A DNA stretch of 64,000 bases from assembly GCA_964006375.1 (NCBI GenBank), contig OZ023265.1, positions 156,404,547-156,468,546 on the forward strand, given 5' to 3'. The notes under the pieces are model-generated. The model was not told where the DNA came from. It did no database searches and saw nothing but the letters and a program-made list of their open reading frames with translations. Below, in pieces: positions 62,161-64,000 of the stretch. The position numbers and the translations under genes are program-made. This DNA comes from Tillus elongatus. Its lineage: Eukaryota; Arthropoda; Insecta; Coleoptera; Cleridae. Numbering within the stretch: the stretch's first letter is position 1; each line of letters opens with the position of its first letter.

Positions 62161-62629
62161 ACGACTAAAAAGATGTGGAAATATTTAACAATTTACAAAG
62201 CTGTCACTCTTTAGCTATCGAATGTACACAAAAAAGTGTTGCATACGTACGTCCTCGTAAATTCCTAACAATTTTTGTTTATAACCTCACTCTGTTGGGA
62301 CATTGCTGCAATACGTTCTCATATAGAGTGCCAGCACACAAGCAAAAACAACGCAACTGTCGAGTGAGTACATGATGTGCTTTACTGAGAGCACCGTCTT
62401 CCGACAGATATCGTTACTCAGACCAAATTTATGCTAGTAAACGTAAAATTGATGTTTGAATAAGGAGCACCTTTAGGTGACACTGAGCGCGAACTAGATA
62501 TACTAGTTGACAAGCAATCGCTTGCAATACCCTCTACAAAAGTATATAGACAAACACTTGTTGTTTGGGCAAAAGTCATGTACAAGGAATATAGCCTGTA
62601 TACCTTCGTGGGGGGCGTTATTTGCGAAA
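62161..62629. other. intronic sequence, no recognisable gene
   Basis: No coding signature. This is part of the CRAL-TRIO intron, upstream of the piggyBac remnant in its own orientation. Confidence 0.4.
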
Positions 62630-62725
62630 CTATTGCCAGGTCTGAAAAATTGCTTTTGGTGAATTGGGTTCTTCAAAATCTACTTGTCAGTGCTCATCAC
62701 AAGTTCGAATCTTCACTCGGTAGTT
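62630..62725 (+). mobile_element. Penelope-like 3' tail fragment
   Basis: The sequence 'ttcttcaaaatctacttgtcagtgctcatcacaagttcgaatcttcac' matches the 3' tail of the Penelope-like elements at 37930-37980 and 8375-8440. The ribozyme portion is not present. Confidence 0.65.
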
Positions 62726-62816
62726 TATCAAAATTGTCTTAAAGCACAAGCACTGGCTTTGGATGATACAATGTAAAATTTAGGTAAAAAAAGTGAAGCA
62801 GAAGAGTATAACTTAC

Positions 62817-63121
62817 TCGTTTTCTGATTTTTTCCTTAATAAACGGTTTTAGCACAGCCATGACAGCATCGAAGTAAAAAGGCTCATTGATGATGTGGAA
62901 GCCCTTGAATCTCAGTGGAAAGGTTTCTTGCACCAACTCAACCATTCTTTTTGCATAATAGGGGGTGAAAAACTTGGCGTGTTGCAGACTTAGACCAGCT
63001 AAATCCAACAACACCACTATACCTGCCACTTGAGTTTCAGGTTCACGTACAACACACTCCAATGCTAACACATTTGTTCGGAATATATCTTCTATCGTTA
63101 CTCTTGATGAATCAAAATAAT
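62817..63121 (-). CDS. CRAL-TRIO domain protein, penultimate exon
   Basis: The minus-strand exon is 305 nt. The acceptor is 'ttgttatttttag' just above 63121, and the donor GTAAGT is at 62811-62816. It encodes about 101 residues: DYFDSSRVTIEDIFRTN, REPETQVAG, IVVLLDLAGLSLQHAKFFTP, YYAKRMVELVQETFPLRFKG, FHIINEPFYFDAVMAVLKPF and IKEKIRKR. The order (DLAGLS, QETFPLRFKGFHIINEP, FDAVMAVLKPFIKEKIR) is diagnostic of the CRAL-TRIO lipid-binding domain. The frame enters in phase 1 and leaves in phase 0, and joins to IFLHGND in the next exon. Upstream exons lie beyond 64000 or were not recognised. The ~3.0-kb intron to the last exon is full of transposons. Confidence 0.9.
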
Positions 63122-63687
63122 CTAAAAATAACAACAAATAAAAGTAGAGATTATGGTAAGCACTAGTATGTGCATTTTGGAAAAAGTAGATTCTTTGAAT
63201 CTACCGCCGCCTAGCTTTGTACGTGCTATACCTAAATGAAACTAGTAGCTAGTAGGTGAAAGTATAAAAACAAATTCTTGGAAGGATTGTCGGTAATGGC
63301 GCTTTTTTCTTTGTACTTTACATCAACGTGAAATAATTAGCAAAATGCAATTTGTAGGTATTGTATAAATCAAACATTCGTAAGAACTATGGTTTTAAGC
63401 TTGCTCATCATAAAAACTGTGTCTGGAATTACCAGTAATAACTGCAGAATGTATTAAAAGGACTGGCCGCCAGGTAATTTTATTCGTATCTTAAATCTCG
63501 TAAGAAGACATTAAAGGGGATTAGGGCTCTTTTATTTACACGCCAGTAGTGTCTAGGATTGAAATAATTTGGTTCTCTTATTTAGTTTGCAAGTGCTGCT
63601 TCTGTTTAATTTCACGCACAGTGAATTTACTTCATCTTTAGACAGTGTTAGTGTAGGGTTGTTTTTATTATTTTATACTGTAAAAAA
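63122..63687. other. upstream intron, no recognisable exon
   Basis: On the minus strand this should be intron of the CRAL-TRIO gene. I see no further exon of that gene here. The plus strand has no clear promoter. Confidence 0.45.
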
Positions 63688-63777
63688 ATGTGCTCGAATT
63701 TGCCAAACTGGATACGGCCACACTCAGGGCTTTCCGCAGATGGTGACAACGTTTTTTGTAAACTATGCGGGAAAGTG
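63688..63777 (+). CDS. possible BED/C2H2-type zinc-finger exon
   Basis: The frame MCSNLPNWIRPHSGLSADGD followed by NVFCKLCGKV ends at a consensus donor GTAAGT at 63778-63783. The C-x2-C within FCKLCGKV, preceded by a short hydrophobic lead, is like the first half of the zinc fingers in CGG-binding or hAT-derived proteins (a His pair would be on the next exon). Start choice is uncertain and no downstream exon is in view. It could be a transposon fragment and not a host gene. Confidence 0.4.
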
Positions 63778-64000
63778 GTAAGTTACTTTTCATTTTGAGC
63801 AACTGATCTATTTTCTTTGATTTTCTAACCTTCGCTATTAATCAGCCCAGTATCTATTTGCTAAATTTTCCGAGACATGATTTCTATAATCGAAAATTAT
63901 GAAATTCAATCGAAATAAAAAATTAAATAAAGTATTAAAAAAAGTACCTTGCAGTACTTAAAAAAATTACTGAAATACAAATTAAAAACATACTTCTTCA
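63778..64000. other. no recognisable gene
   Basis: AT-rich sequence to the window end, with no motif recognised. Confidence 0.4.

Overview
This window looks like AT-rich, repeat-dense nuclear DNA from an arthropod, most likely an insect. The evidence is the set of element families present: insect-type Tc1/mariner, piggyBac and pogo-like transposases, several non-LTR retrotransposons, Penelope-like elements, Helitron remnants and tRNA-derived SINEs. There are also at least 18 long (TA)n microsatellites and an intron-containing host gene whose protein resembles insect CRAL-TRIO lipid-transfer proteins. There are no bacterial-style operons, ribosome binding sites or CRISPR arrays. Most open frames are repeat translations or fragments of decayed transposons.

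Layout: 1-8.5 kb holds a LINE 3' end, microsatellites, an inverted repeat carrying a hammerhead-like motif and a decayed LINE. 9-12.5 kb holds a mariner pseudogene and a good copy of a composite repeat, called family X here. Family X has a 315-bp MITE-like head, a ~800-bp body, a (TA)n tract and a hairpin tail. 12.6-15 kb is a nested block: a Helitron remnant on the minus strand whose ORF is split by a 1.48-kb long-TIR element encoding a cysteine-rich (CXC-like) protein tail. 15-35 kb contains LINE copies, SINEs, an old GC-rich tandem repeat, a LINE with microsatellites grown inside its coding region, a Ty3/gypsy integrase fragment and a second mariner pseudogene. 36-45 kb contains a Penelope-like element with a hammerhead motif, an inverted array of another repeat (family Y), a pogo-like transposase pseudogene and a LINE with an RNase H domain. 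46.3-48.5 kb is a Tc1/mariner element with ~320-bp TIRs sitting inside a (TA)n tract. 50-59 kb is mostly family X copies, a palindromic long-TIR element and two ribozyme arrays.

The most interesting content is at 52.5-53.1 kb and 56.0-56.9 kb. Each array has tandem units of about 308-310 bp, and each unit carries one complete 61-nt hammerhead ribozyme fold, plus an inverted partial unit. Five of the six copies keep the full catalytic core, and substitutions in stems I and II mostly keep pairing. This architecture matches retrozyme-like elements that make small circular RNAs, although activity is inferred and not shown.

The only host gene I can support is on the minus strand at 59.6-63.1 kb: two exons of a CRAL-TRIO domain protein separated by a ~3.0-kb intron. 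That intron contains a piggyBac pseudogene, which is itself split by a LINE, plus Penelope-like fragments. A possible zinc-finger exon lies at 63.69 kb on the plus strand.
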